A stretch of 13,383 bases of DNA, from contig CAXTRQ010000165.1 of assembly GCA_964246705.1 (NCBI GenBank), positions 1 through 13,383 of the forward strand, given 5' to 3'. Positions within the stretch are counted from its first letter, which is position 1; every line of letters begins with the position of its first letter. The notes under the pieces were generated by a model, which was not told the origin of the DNA, did no database searches, and saw only the letters and a list, made by a program, of their open reading frames with translations. Source of the DNA: DASZCR01 sp964246705 (GTDB lineage Bacteria > Acidobacteriota > Blastocatellia > Pyrinomonadales > Pyrinomonadaceae). Below are positions 7,184 to 13,004 of this stretch, one piece after another. The position numbers and the translations under genes were made by a program.

Positions 7184-7829
7184 CATTGTCAACCGCGACG
7201 CGTCGCTAACCTCCAAATTGCTCGGGCGGGTGAAACCGCCGTCGCGCGAGCCTCTCGAAGCGACGGCGGCCGACGAGAACCTGCACGCGGCCGAGCCGTC
7301 CTCCGACGAGGAGGCCGCGGCTCAGACCCGTCCGGAATTAACGCCTCCGGTGAAACTCCGGGCGCAAGCCGAGCCGCCCGCCGTGCGTCGCCTCGACGAG
7401 GCGCGGGCCGAATCCCGTGTTCCGTCCGCCGGCACAGAGACTGCCGAGGTGGGGAAATCGGAGACCGCTGGGCTGGCGGTGCCGATAACCTTCGACGAGT
7501 TCGTCGCGCGCTGGGGGTTCGTATTGCGCAGCGGCGGCCGAGCGGGCAAGCTGCGCATCTGCCATGTGCTCTACGAGAACACTTTCGGTGCCGGGCGGGA
7601 GACGTTCTTCACTTCCTACGAAAAACTGGCGAGGTTGACGGACCTCGAGAAGAAGCAGTGCGCCATCAACATCAAGCAGCTCGAGAGCCTCGGCTTCATC
7701 GAGCGGCTTCACATCTACAACACGGCCACCAAGCAGGGGACCGAGTTCAAATTACACCTGGAGCAGCTGCCGCCGAGCGAGCGCCGCGTACCACGTCATC
7801 ACTACTACGACGAGGATTTGCCTCGATAA
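7131..7829 (+). CDS. ParB-position partner: N-terminal ParA-stimulating-like motif plus C-terminal winged helix
   Basis: A 232-residue protein encoded directly after parA with a 53-bp overlap. Residues 6-20 (KPKRKALHRGLDDIV) resemble the basic LGRGLxxL-type peptide at the N-terminus of ParB proteins, which activates ParA. Residues ~22-115 are a Pro/Glu/Ala-rich, probably disordered linker. Residues ~119-212 look like a winged helix: FDEFVARWGFVLRS, then KLRICHVLYENTF, SYEKLARLTDLEKKQCAINI as recognition helix, GFIERLHIYNTATKQGTEFK as wing. The ParB CTP-binding signature (GxxR / GERR-type) is absent. I infer a centromere-binding adaptor that replaces canonical ParB. No better in-frame start is seen downstream of 7131. 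The winged helix is similar in style to that of the Rep-like protein, so a replication regulator is the alternative. Confidence 0.72.
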   Translation: MTGREKPKRKALHRGLDDIVNRDASLTSKLLGRVKPPSREPLEATAADENLHAAEPSSDEEAAAQTRPELTPPVKLRAQAEPPAVRRLDEARAESRVPSAGTETAEVGKSETAGLAVPITFDEFVARWGFVLRSGGRAGKLRICHVLYENTFGAGRETFFTSYEKLARLTDLEKKQCAINIKQLESLGFIERLHIYNTATKQGTEFKLHLEQLPPSERRVPRHHYYDEDLPR

Positions 7830-7834
7830 CGTAA

Positions 7835-7875
7835 GTCATACCCCCGTGGTATGAAGTTGTACTACAGGGGTATGA
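7835..7875. repeat. Second cluster of the 21-bp palindromic sites, downstream of the par operon
   Basis: TCATACC-CCCGT-GGTATGA (7836-7854) is a perfect palindrome with a 5-base centre, matching the 5944-5962 site at all but one base in each arm. A second copy, strong in its right half (GGTATGA, 7869-7875), is centred exactly 21 bp further on. They lie six bases after the stop of the ParB-position gene. The shared sequence and spacing with the upstream array imply one binding protein for both flanks. Confidence 0.75.
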
Positions 7876-7878
7876 GAT

Positions 7879-7907
7879 GTGGGGGCAGTCCCACAAAGTC
7901 CTGCCCC
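7879..7907. terminator. Possible hairpin between convergent genes
   Basis: GGGGCAG (7882-7888) can pair with CTGCCCC (7901-7907), and an alternative stem GTGGG/CCCAC lies inside it. It sits between the plus-strand par operon and the minus-strand HTH gene that converge here, a natural place for a bidirectional terminator. There is no T-tract, so intrinsic termination is doubtful. Confidence 0.3.
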
Positions 7908-7922
7908 GGCGCCAGAGTTCAG

Positions 7923-8723
7923 TTAAGTAGCTTGTCTGCCCGACGCTTCGCGTTTTTGCCGCTCTTGTCGCTTACGTTCTATACGGAAGAGGACGTTCGA
8001 GACTCCATCCATCGCTGCGAGGAAATCGTCCATAGTCTCCTCATCGAGGTCTTCAAGCTCAAGCTCCCTCATCGCGTAAAAGAGCCGCTTCATCTCCTCC
8101 CAGAACATATGGCGGGCGTCCGAAGGATCAACCTCCAGCATCTCGTCCACTTTCGTCACGACCCCGGCCATCGCTTCGGAAGAGATCTCGGACCGCACAG
8201 CCTCGCCGAGCAGCTCTTTAACGCGGGCGCGCAGGCGCGTCTGCGACCCCTGTATGGCTAAGTGCTGGCGCAGAACCTCGGCACGGCGGCCGTGCGCCTT
8301 CTGGGGCGAGCAGTCGAGGCGGCGGGGCGTGAGACGGGCGAGTTGGGCCGCCTCTTGGATGTTGAGCTGGCCCGAAGCGAGCGCGTCCGCAACGTCGGAA
8401 GGGAATTGAAGCAAGGGGAGGTACTGCCCCGTAAAGCTGTTGAGCGATACCCTCCCCGACGTTTCACGCTCAAGGATGGCGCGCAGCTGGGCGGCCGCCT
8501 CAAACAGCTTTTCGCGCGGCCAGCGTGAGGGTCTGCCCCGTTTCGTGTCGGTCGCTGGTCTTCGCTCGACGTGGCGGATGGCGTAGAGGAATCGCAGCAA
8601 GTGCATTTCGGAGGAGGGGATTAGCTCTGGCATCCGCTCGCGTAATGCCTGGCAAACGGAACGCACGGCCTCGGGCGTAGCGAGTGGGTCAGGGGTGCGC
8701 TGTCGTCGCCGTGTGGCACGCAT
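7923..8723 (-). CDS. ParB/KorB-like helix-turn-helix protein without a CTPase domain
   Basis: A 266-residue protein. Residues ~88-172 resemble the central HTH region of ParB/KorB: GRVSLNSFTGQYLPLLQFP, then SDVADALASGQLNIQEAAQL (compare the ParB pattern LP.ev...l..G.is...A..L), ending in EVLRQHLAIQGSQTRLRARV. The N-terminus is short and basic. The C-terminal ~95 residues are acidic and helical (LELEDLDEETMDDFLAAMDG), ending in a basic tail. The N-terminal CTP-binding domain of true ParB is missing. The gene is convergent with the par operon and divergent from the toxin-antitoxin pair. It may be a second centromere binder or a global repressor of the element. The general shape recalls proteins I associate with Blastocatellia, but no database comparison supports this here. 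Confidence 0.7.
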   Translation of the reverse strand: MRATRRRQRTPDPLATPEAVRSVCQALRERMPELIPSSEMHLLRFLYAIRHVERRPATDTKRGRPSRWPREKLFEAAAQLRAILERETSGRVSLNSFTGQYLPLLQFPSDVADALASGQLNIQEAAQLARLTPRRLDCSPQKAHGRRAEVLRQHLAIQGSQTRLRARVKELLGEAVRSEISSEAMAGVVTKVDEMLEVDPSDARHMFWEEMKRLFYAMRELELEDLDEETMDDFLAAMDGVSNVLFRIERKRQERQKREASGRQAT

Positions 8724-8871
8724 CGGCGGTTAGAGACCTCTTCCGAGATAGATGTTTCACGAACGCACCATGATACAGGAATTTTTACAATTAGAAGGGT
8801 AAATATTCAGTCTTTATACAAATAAGGTTACACAAAACCGGGATTTCTGTAATCATACTATAAGATTGTAC
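8724..8871. other. AT-rich divergent control region
   Basis: This stretch separates the minus-strand HTH gene from the toxin-antitoxin pair and must contain promoters in both directions. It is much more AT-rich than the genes. A -10-like TATAAG (8859-8864) points towards the toxin-antitoxin genes, placing a start at the edge of their operator palindrome, but no good -35 accompanies it. GTTTCACGAACG (8754-8765) is also found upstream of the Rep-like gene. Confidence 0.4.
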
Positions 8872-8912
8872 ATACCAAATTTGTGTGGCAACTTGCCGTA
8901 CAAATTTGGTAT
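8872..8912. promoter_or_regulatory. 41-bp near-perfect palindromic operator of the toxin-antitoxin operon
   Basis: ATACCAAATTTGT (8872-8884) and ACAAATTTGGTAT (8900-8912) are perfect inverted repeats; inside them GGCAA-C-TTGCC (8887-8897) continues the dyad around 8892, with only two unpaired positions on each side. Each arm contains its own 8-bp palindrome CAAATTTG, centres 25 bp apart, so two antitoxin dimers could bind. It lies 28 bp upstream of the antitoxin ATG. Autoregulation by the antitoxin and toxin complex is known for TacAT-type systems; binding here is inferred. Confidence 0.75.
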
Positions 8913-8940
8913 CATACTCCCGGAAAGGGAGGTGGCTCTT

Positions 8941-9249
8941 ATGCCAGCAGCACAGAAAGCTCGCCAGAGGTCAAAACCTAAGAACGACGACCGGCTCGAT
9001 TTTCGCCTCAACAGCGAGGCCAAGCGCACGATCGAGCAGGCGGCAGCCGTGTCTGGCCAGACCATGAAGCAGTTCGCCGTCTCGACGCTCGTCCAGTCGG
9101 CCGAAGAGGTCCTCGAGCGGCACCGGACGATTCACCTCTCGAACCGCGACCGTGATCTCTTTCTCGCCCTACTCGATTCTGACGAGCGGCCCAACGACGC
9201 GCTCCGAGAGGCGGCCGAGCGCTTCAAGCGCGAATACCGCCCGAGGTGA
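8941..9249 (+). CDS. tacA: DUF1778 ribbon-helix-helix antitoxin (TacA type)
   Basis: A 102-residue antitoxin. Residues 17-57 (DRLDFRLNSEAKRTIEQAAA, then a GQTMKQFAVSTLVQSAEEVL helix) are a ribbon-helix-helix DNA-binding domain of the DUF1778 type. The C-terminal part, HLSNRDRDLFLALLDSDERP and a following helix, is the region that wraps and neutralises GNAT toxins. The ATG at 8941 has AAAGGGAGGTGG seven bases upstream; a longer in-frame start at 8866 lies within the operator and would give an atypical N-terminus. The stop is 11 bp before the toxin ATG, and the ribosome-binding site of the toxin, GAGGTGAG, overlaps the end of this gene. Expected to repress its own operon with the toxin as co-repressor. 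Confidence 0.9.
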   Translation: MPAAQKARQRSKPKNDDRLDFRLNSEAKRTIEQAAAVSGQTMKQFAVSTLVQSAEEVLERHRTIHLSNRDRDLFLALLDSDERPNDALREAAERFKREYRPR

Positions 9250-9260
9250 GGGCCAGGCAC

Positions 9261-9746
9261 ATGTTCACTATCGAGCGGCTCTCCTCCGCGCACGACCGCG
9301 GCCAATTCGACTGCGGGGAGACGGCTCTCAATGAATATCTGCAAAGATTCGCCGGCCAGCACGACCGCAAAGGTCTCGGGCGCACTTACGTCGCCGTCGA
9401 TCCGGGCGAAACGGTGGTTAAAGGTTATTACACGATCTCCAGCGGGGCGGTCTCTTTCGAGGACGTGCCGGAGAATCTGCCGCGCTACCCCGTCCCCGTA
9501 GTCCTGCTGGCGCGCTTGGGCGTGGATCGGTCGGCGCGTGGGCACGGTCTCGGCGCCCTGCTCCTCATCCACGCTCTGAAAAAGGCGGAGGAGGTGTCGG
9601 AGCAACTGGGCGTGCACGCTGTGGCTGTCGACGCGCTTAACGAAGCGGCACGAGCCTTCTACCTCAAATACGGGTTCGCGGAGCTACTGGACGATCCGTT
9701 GCACCTGTACCTGCCGATGAGGAAGATCCGGCAGCTCGGATTGTGA
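9261..9746 (+). CDS. tacT: GNAT acetyltransferase toxin (TacT type)
   Basis: Toxins of this family acetylate the amino group of aminoacyl-tRNAs and block translation. The 161-residue product has the family layout: FDCGETALNEYLQRFAGQHD near the N-terminus, TYVAVDPGETVVKGYYTISS, the acetyl-CoA-binding motif RGHGLG (93-98) inside ARLGVDRSARGHGLGALLL, and FYLKYGF (133-139) containing the tyrosines expected near the active site, ending in LYLPMRKI. The ATG at 9261 follows GAGGTGAG at a spacing of 10; a GTG at 9246 overlapping the antitoxin stop is possible but less typical. All key motifs are present, so the toxin appears active. It forms an operon with the DUF1778 antitoxin. Which aminoacyl-tRNA it targets cannot be read from the sequence. 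Confidence 0.92.
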   Translation: MFTIERLSSAHDRGQFDCGETALNEYLQRFAGQHDRKGLGRTYVAVDPGETVVKGYYTISSGAVSFEDVPENLPRYPVPVVLLARLGVDRSARGHGLGALLLIHALKKAEEVSEQLGVHAVAVDALNEAARAFYLKYGFAELLDDPLHLYLPMRKIRQLGL

Positions 9747-9766
9747 ACGGCTCTCACACGGCCGTT
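9746..9766 (+). terminator. Weak hairpin after the toxin gene
   Basis: AACGGC (9746-9751) pairs with GCCGTT (9761-9766) with a nine-base loop, immediately after the toxin stop codon. The following bases are not T-rich, so this may be a processing or weak pausing hairpin, not an intrinsic terminator. Confidence 0.3.
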
Positions 9767-9838
9767 GAAGTTAAGTCCGACTAGCAGGCAGCCCGCAATT
9801 AACCTCTCCACAGACCCCCCGGAAAATCCTTCTAGAAT

Positions 9839-9870
9839 CGGGTATATTCGGGTATATTTGCGGGTATGAG
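9839..9870 (+). repeat. Tandem CGGGTAT direct repeats running into the fic start codon
   Basis: CGGGTATATT occurs at 9839-9848 and 9849-9858, and a third partial copy, CGGGTATGAG, at 9861-9870 contains the fic ATG (9866). No ribosome-binding site separates them from the start. Fic proteins with a C-terminal winged helix are often autoregulated, so these repeats are candidate operator half-sites that could also mask translation. Confidence 0.6.
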
Positions 9871-10939
9871 CCCTCGGACGGCGGATACGTTAGGTCTGGA
9901 GGTCTCCCACGAAGCCCTGAACCTGATCGCCGAGGTGGATGAGTTCAAGGGTAAATGGGAGGCCGTGCGAGCCATCTCGCCCGAGCGCCTGCGCGCGCTC
10001 CGCCACGTTGCGACCATTGAGTCTATCGGCTCTTCGACCAGGATTGAGGGCGTCAAGCTCACAGACCGCGAGATTGAGGCTCTACTGTCGAACCTCGAGC
10101 GGCGCCGCATACCGGGGCGCGCCGAGGGGGAGGTCCCCGGCGGCGGCCAGGGGCGGGGTCGGGTCTTCGGCTCTTGGGAAGACCTGCCGCTCACGGAAAA
10201 CCACATCAAGCAGCTCCACTCGGTGGTGCTGAAATTCAGCACCAAGGACGAGCACCACCGCGGCGAGTACAAGAAGCTGCCGAACAACGTCGTAGCGTAT
10301 GACGGGGAGGGAAGAGAGATCGGCGTCATTTTCGAGACAACCCCGCCCTTCCAGACGCCCTGGGAGATGGAAGAACTTGTCCGGTGGACGAACCGGGCGC
10401 TGGATGAAAAGCTCATCCACCCGCTCTTGGCCGTCGCCGCCTTCGTGGTCCGCTTCCTGGCGATTCACCCTTTCCAAGACGGCAACGGCCGACTGTCCCG
10501 CGTCCTGACGACGCTGCTGCTCCTGCGACGGGGCTACCTTTACGTCCCCTACGCCTCGCTGGAGAGTGTGATCGAAGAGAACAAGGACCTCTACTATGCG
10601 GCGCTGCGCAGGACGCAGGGGACTTTGAAACAAGAGCGGCCCGACTGGGACCCTTGGGTGGTCTTCTTCCTACGCAGTCTGAAAAAGCAGAAGGACAACT
10701 TGGCCGCGAAACTCGAGCGCGAGCGGGTGCTGGCGCGGGCCCTACCCCCTCTCTCGCTGGATATTCTCTCCCTGCTCAGGGAGCACGAGCGTCTGGGGAT
10801 TTCGGATTTAGAGCGTTTGACAGGAGCGAACAAGAACACGCTGAAAGTGCGGCTCAGGGAATTAACGGAAGGGCGGCACATCGTCAAGCACGGTAGAGGT
10901 AAGGCGACTTCATATACACTTAGTTCGCCCGAGCCCTGA
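9866..10939 (+). CDS. fic: Fic family AMP-transferase, self-inhibited, with C-terminal winged helix
   Basis: Fic enzymes transfer AMP from ATP to hydroxyl groups of target proteins. The catalytic motif HPFQDGNGRLSR (201-212) matches HxFx(D/E)GNGRxxR fully, with H201 as catalytic base. An N-terminal inhibitory helix SSTRIEG (56-62) fits (S/T)xxxE(G/N), so this is a class II enzyme that blocks its own ATP site through E61 and needs no separate antitoxin. The flap region is FETTPPFQTPWEMEEL. Residues ~80-103 form an Arg/Gly-rich insertion between the inhibitory helix and the Fic core. The C-terminal ~60 residues, LSLDILSLLREHERLGISDL onward, form a winged helix, probably for DNA binding. It stands as a single gene after the toxin-antitoxin pair. 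The target protein is unknown. Confidence 0.95.
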   Translation: MSPRTADTLGLEVSHEALNLIAEVDEFKGKWEAVRAISPERLRALRHVATIESIGSSTRIEGVKLTDREIEALLSNLERRRIPGRAEGEVPGGGQGRGRVFGSWEDLPLTENHIKQLHSVVLKFSTKDEHHRGEYKKLPNNVVAYDGEGREIGVIFETTPPFQTPWEMEELVRWTNRALDEKLIHPLLAVAAFVVRFLAIHPFQDGNGRLSRVLTTLLLLRRGYLYVPYASLESVIEENKDLYYAALRRTQGTLKQERPDWDPWVVFFLRSLKKQKDNLAAKLERERVLARALPPLSLDILSLLREHERLGISDLERLTGANKNTLKVRLRELTEGRHIVKHGRGKATSYTLSSPEP

Positions 10940-10963
10940 GATCAAAGCAGAGAAGGGTTCGTT

Positions 10964-12115
10964 ATGCACCCCACTCAGGCCGGAGCCATATTAAACGCAA
11001 AGGCGCTTGCGTTTAATATGGCTTCTTCCGAGAAGCCCATATTCAATTGTGAACGAGTAAGGCGCATGCGCGCCCAATCGGATGCAGGCGGGAAGGGAGA
11101 CGTGGAAGAAAAGGCCCTCCAGCTTATAAGCCCTCAAAGCAATCTTCCGGCGATTCTTGCCGCCGCTCGAGCGTGGGCCGAGGCGACGACGGACCGTACT
11201 CTGGAGCGGCGCCACGACCTCGTCAACGACAAGTCGAAAGTCGTCGCCTCCTTCTTCGCCTTAACACGGAAAGACCCGGCGGAAGTCAGGACGGCGGACG
11301 TGAAGGAATGGCAGGCGAAGATGGAGGAGCATGTTACGTCGTCCTCGACTATCTACACCCGCACTTCAATGCTTTCGTCCTTCTACCGGTGGGCGATGGC
11401 GAACACACCGCTGGGGCAGCAGTTCATGACCAACCCCGTCTCACTCGCGCGCCCGAAGAAGCCGAAGCCGTACCGGACCAAACGGACGAAATCGCTCCTC
11501 AACGACGAACTGCGGGCGCTCCTCGCCCATGTGAAAGAGCTGGCGAAGGAGCCGGGCAACGTCTTCGCCAAGCGCGACTACGTGCTGTTGCAGTGGTACG
11601 TCAAAACAGGCCGTCGGCGCAACGAGGTAATCTCTTTGCGCGGAGCGGACGTGCAAGCAAAGGACGTGCCCGCCGGCGGCGCGGCGGAGCAGATGCTTGT
11701 AGTGCGATACCGGATCAAGGGTGGGCGCTATCTAGTCACCGAGTTGCGTGACCGGGAGGTGCGCGCGGCACTCTTCGACTACTTGGAGGCGTGTGGTCGG
11801 CGTGACGTCCTCGGGAGCGAGCGCCCCCTCTGGACTCGCCATGACCGCGCCGGGCGTCCCGGCGCGCCGCTCACCTCGCACGCCCTCGTCAAGAACTTGA
11901 AGCGGTACGCGCGGGAGGCCGGACTCGACCACGTCCACCTGCACATGACGCGACACACCTTCGCGCGCTTGGTGAATGAGGAGACGGGATCTCTACTCGA
12001 GACGCAGGAGGCCCTCGACCATGAGGATCAGGCGACCACGCGCGTTTACTTGGAAAGCATCTCCATCAAGAAGGATAAGTACAGCGAAAGGGTGTCCAGG
12101 CGGGTAGACGGATGA
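10964..12115 (+). CDS. Tyrosine recombinase/integrase
   Basis: A 383-residue site-specific recombinase. The catalytic set is complete: R218 (TGRRRNEV), K252 (RIKGGR), H327 and R330 (HMTRHTF), H353 (LDHED) and nucleophile Y362, nine residues after H353 as usual. Residues ~60-165 form the SAM-like core-binding domain (DLVNDKSKVVASFFALTRKD, then SSTIYTRTSMLSSFYRWAM). The first ~50 residues are atypical: they are encoded by DNA forming a strong inverted repeat and may not belong to the conserved protein. The ATG at 10964 follows GAGAAGG; in-frame ATGs at 11018 and 11066 would place the repeat partly or wholly upstream of the gene. It probably mobilises the element or resolves its multimers. No second attachment site was found in the window. 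Confidence 0.93.
   Translation: MHPTQAGAILNAKALAFNMASSEKPIFNCERVRRMRAQSDAGGKGDVEEKALQLISPQSNLPAILAAARAWAEATTDRTLERRHDLVNDKSKVVASFFALTRKDPAEVRTADVKEWQAKMEEHVTSSSTIYTRTSMLSSFYRWAMANTPLGQQFMTNPVSLARPKKPKPYRTKRTKSLLNDELRALLAHVKELAKEPGNVFAKRDYVLLQWYVKTGRRRNEVISLRGADVQAKDVPAGGAAEQMLVVRYRIKGGRYLVTELRDREVRAALFDYLEACGRRDVLGSERPLWTRHDRAGRPGAPLTSHALVKNLKRYAREAGLDHVHLHMTRHTFARLVNEETGSLLETQEALDHEDQATTRVYLESISIKKDKYSERVSRRVDG
10984..11023. repeat. Perfect 17-bp inverted repeat with 6-bp spacer in the recombinase 5' end
   Basis: AGCCATATTAAACGCAA (10984-11000) is followed by AGGCGC (11001-11006) and the exact reverse complement TTGCGTTTAATATGGCT (11007-11023). Two inverted arms around 6-8 bp is the architecture of core sites for tyrosine recombinases (dif has a 6-bp centre). 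The arms are AT-rich inside a GC-rich gene. The alternative is an RNA hairpin controlling translation of the recombinase. The dyad is certain; its use as a recombination site is inferred. Confidence 0.75.
11020..11037 (+). repeat. Second hairpin overlapping the inverted repeat
   Basis: GGCTTCT (11020-11026) and AGAAGCC (11031-11037) form a 7-bp stem with a TCCG loop. Its left arm shares four bases (11020-11023) with the end of the large inverted repeat, so in RNA the two structures compete. Confidence 0.5.
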
Positions 12116-12220
12116 ATGCGACGCTCGCGGTGGCGAGGGCTTGAGCGAAAATGACATCATGTGAAGTTTATTGGCTGCGATTCAGAGAGCACGTCGACAC
12201 CTAACTGTACAAATCAATCC
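12116..12220. other. Gap between recombinase and methyltransferase (convergent)
   Basis: The two flanking genes converge here. A short hairpin CTCGC-GGTG-GCGAG (12124-12137) is present, without a T-tract. No tRNA, attachment-site duplication or open reading frame was seen, although this is a natural place for the recombinase-proximal end of an element. Confidence 0.35.
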
Positions 12221-12814
12221 TCACCTACGACGGAACGCTGCATGCCACGCATTAAACTCGTAATCTTTATCCGCGAGGCCATATGGTGCCTTAACTACTT
12301 CTAACACCTCGAAGTAAATCTCTGCCGGTCCAATCAGATCGCGTAGATAGATGGCCCCGTGGGAAAAGTCTTTCCGTCTGTGGTCAGCAGAACCAGAAAC
12401 AGTAATCCAAATGCCCTGCGGACGCAGTAGCGTTGCGGCACGTCGGACAAAGGTATTGCGCCGACGGACACCGGCTAGCCCGTGAAAGATGCCTTTCTCG
12501 TATATAACATCGAACGAGTCATCGGTCGACCAACGAAAGAAATTCGCGCGGGTAAAGTGGAGCGATTTAGATATGTATCTCGCTTTCGCATCACGGATGG
12601 CTGCATCGGAAATGTCCAACCCGAAATAGTCAAACCCTAACTTGCCTATCTCGTTGGCGTCATCCCCAACTCCGCAGCCAACCTCAAACAGCTTTGTGCC
12701 GACAGCGTAAGTTTTAAGCAGCCTACGCGTGACCTTAGGCAGTCCACTACTCCTCCACGGAATTTTCTCCCGTTGGTACAGACCATCCCATACCGGGGCC
12801 GGAACCTCACTCAC
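12221..12814 (-). CDS. Class I SAM-dependent methyltransferase
   Basis: A 197-residue Rossmann-fold methyltransferase of the Methyltransf_25/TPMT-like type. SAM-binding motif I is FEVGCGVGD (43-51), motif II GLDIS (65-69), and FDVIYEKGIFHGL (101-113) is the motif IV region, followed by LLRPQGIWITVSGSAD. The N-terminus WDGLYQREKIPWRSSGLP resembles the lid of thiopurine/thiol methyltransferase-like enzymes. The substrate cannot be read; small-molecule methylation is more likely than DNA methylation because no NPPY-type motif is seen. The start is GTG at 12814, overlapping the last codons of the upstream small gene by 8 bp, so translational coupling is likely. It is the last gene of a three-gene minus-strand cluster. 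Confidence 0.88.
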   Translation of the reverse strand: MSEVPAPVWDGLYQREKIPWRSSGLPKVTRRLLKTYAVGTKLFEVGCGVGDDANEIGKLGFDYFGLDISDAAIRDAKARYISKSLHFTRANFFRWSTDDSFDVIYEKGIFHGLAGVRRRNTFVRRAATLLRPQGIWITVSGSADHRRKDFSHGAIYLRDLIGPAEIYFEVLEVVKAPYGLADKDYEFNAWHAAFRRR

Positions 12815-13004
12815 GTGGCTTTTCGTGTTTGCCGCCTAACGATTCGCTTCCCTTTAGACCTTGGGCCTTGTGCGCTACGGTGTCTTCCTGCTCAGGCTCG
12901 TATAAATCCTCGGAGGGGAAACGTCCGAGTTTGCCAGCCCGGGACTTGCCTAACTCCTCTGCGGAGAGTCGAACCGGCGGCTCTTTTTTTGCAACTGCCT
13001 TCAT
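12807..13004 (-). CDS. Small charged protein of unknown function
   Basis: A 65-residue, very hydrophilic protein rich in Lys and Glu (MKAVAKKEPPVRLSAEELGK at the start, then GRFPSEDLYEPEQE). No membrane segment, no cysteine and no motif that I know. The ATG at 13004 overlaps the stop of the preceding gene as ATGA, with a GGAAGGA ribosome-binding site about six bases upstream, and its own end overlaps the methyltransferase start by 8 bp. This tight two-sided coupling is the main reason for believing it is real. It may be a small partner or regulator of its neighbours. Confidence 0.6.
   Translation of the reverse strand: MKAVAKKEPPVRLSAEELGKSRAGKLGRFPSEDLYEPEQEDTVAHKAQGLKGSESLGGKHEKPRE

Noticed and set aside
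8753..8768. Canonical parS site
   Set aside because: Only the left half (TGTTTCACG) matches TGTTTCACGTGAAACA; the right half does not.
8866..8940. Longer N-terminus for the DUF1778 antitoxin starting at 8866
   Set aside because: It would translate the operator palindrome and add 25 residues not typical of the family; the ATG at 8941 has a strong ribosome-binding site.
11173..11751. Overlapping plus-strand frame inside the recombinase gene
   Set aside because: The recombinase frame carries all catalytic residues; the other frame is low-complexity and without motifs.
12124..12137. Intrinsic terminator after the recombinase
   Set aside because: The stem is only five base pairs and is not followed by a T-tract on either strand.
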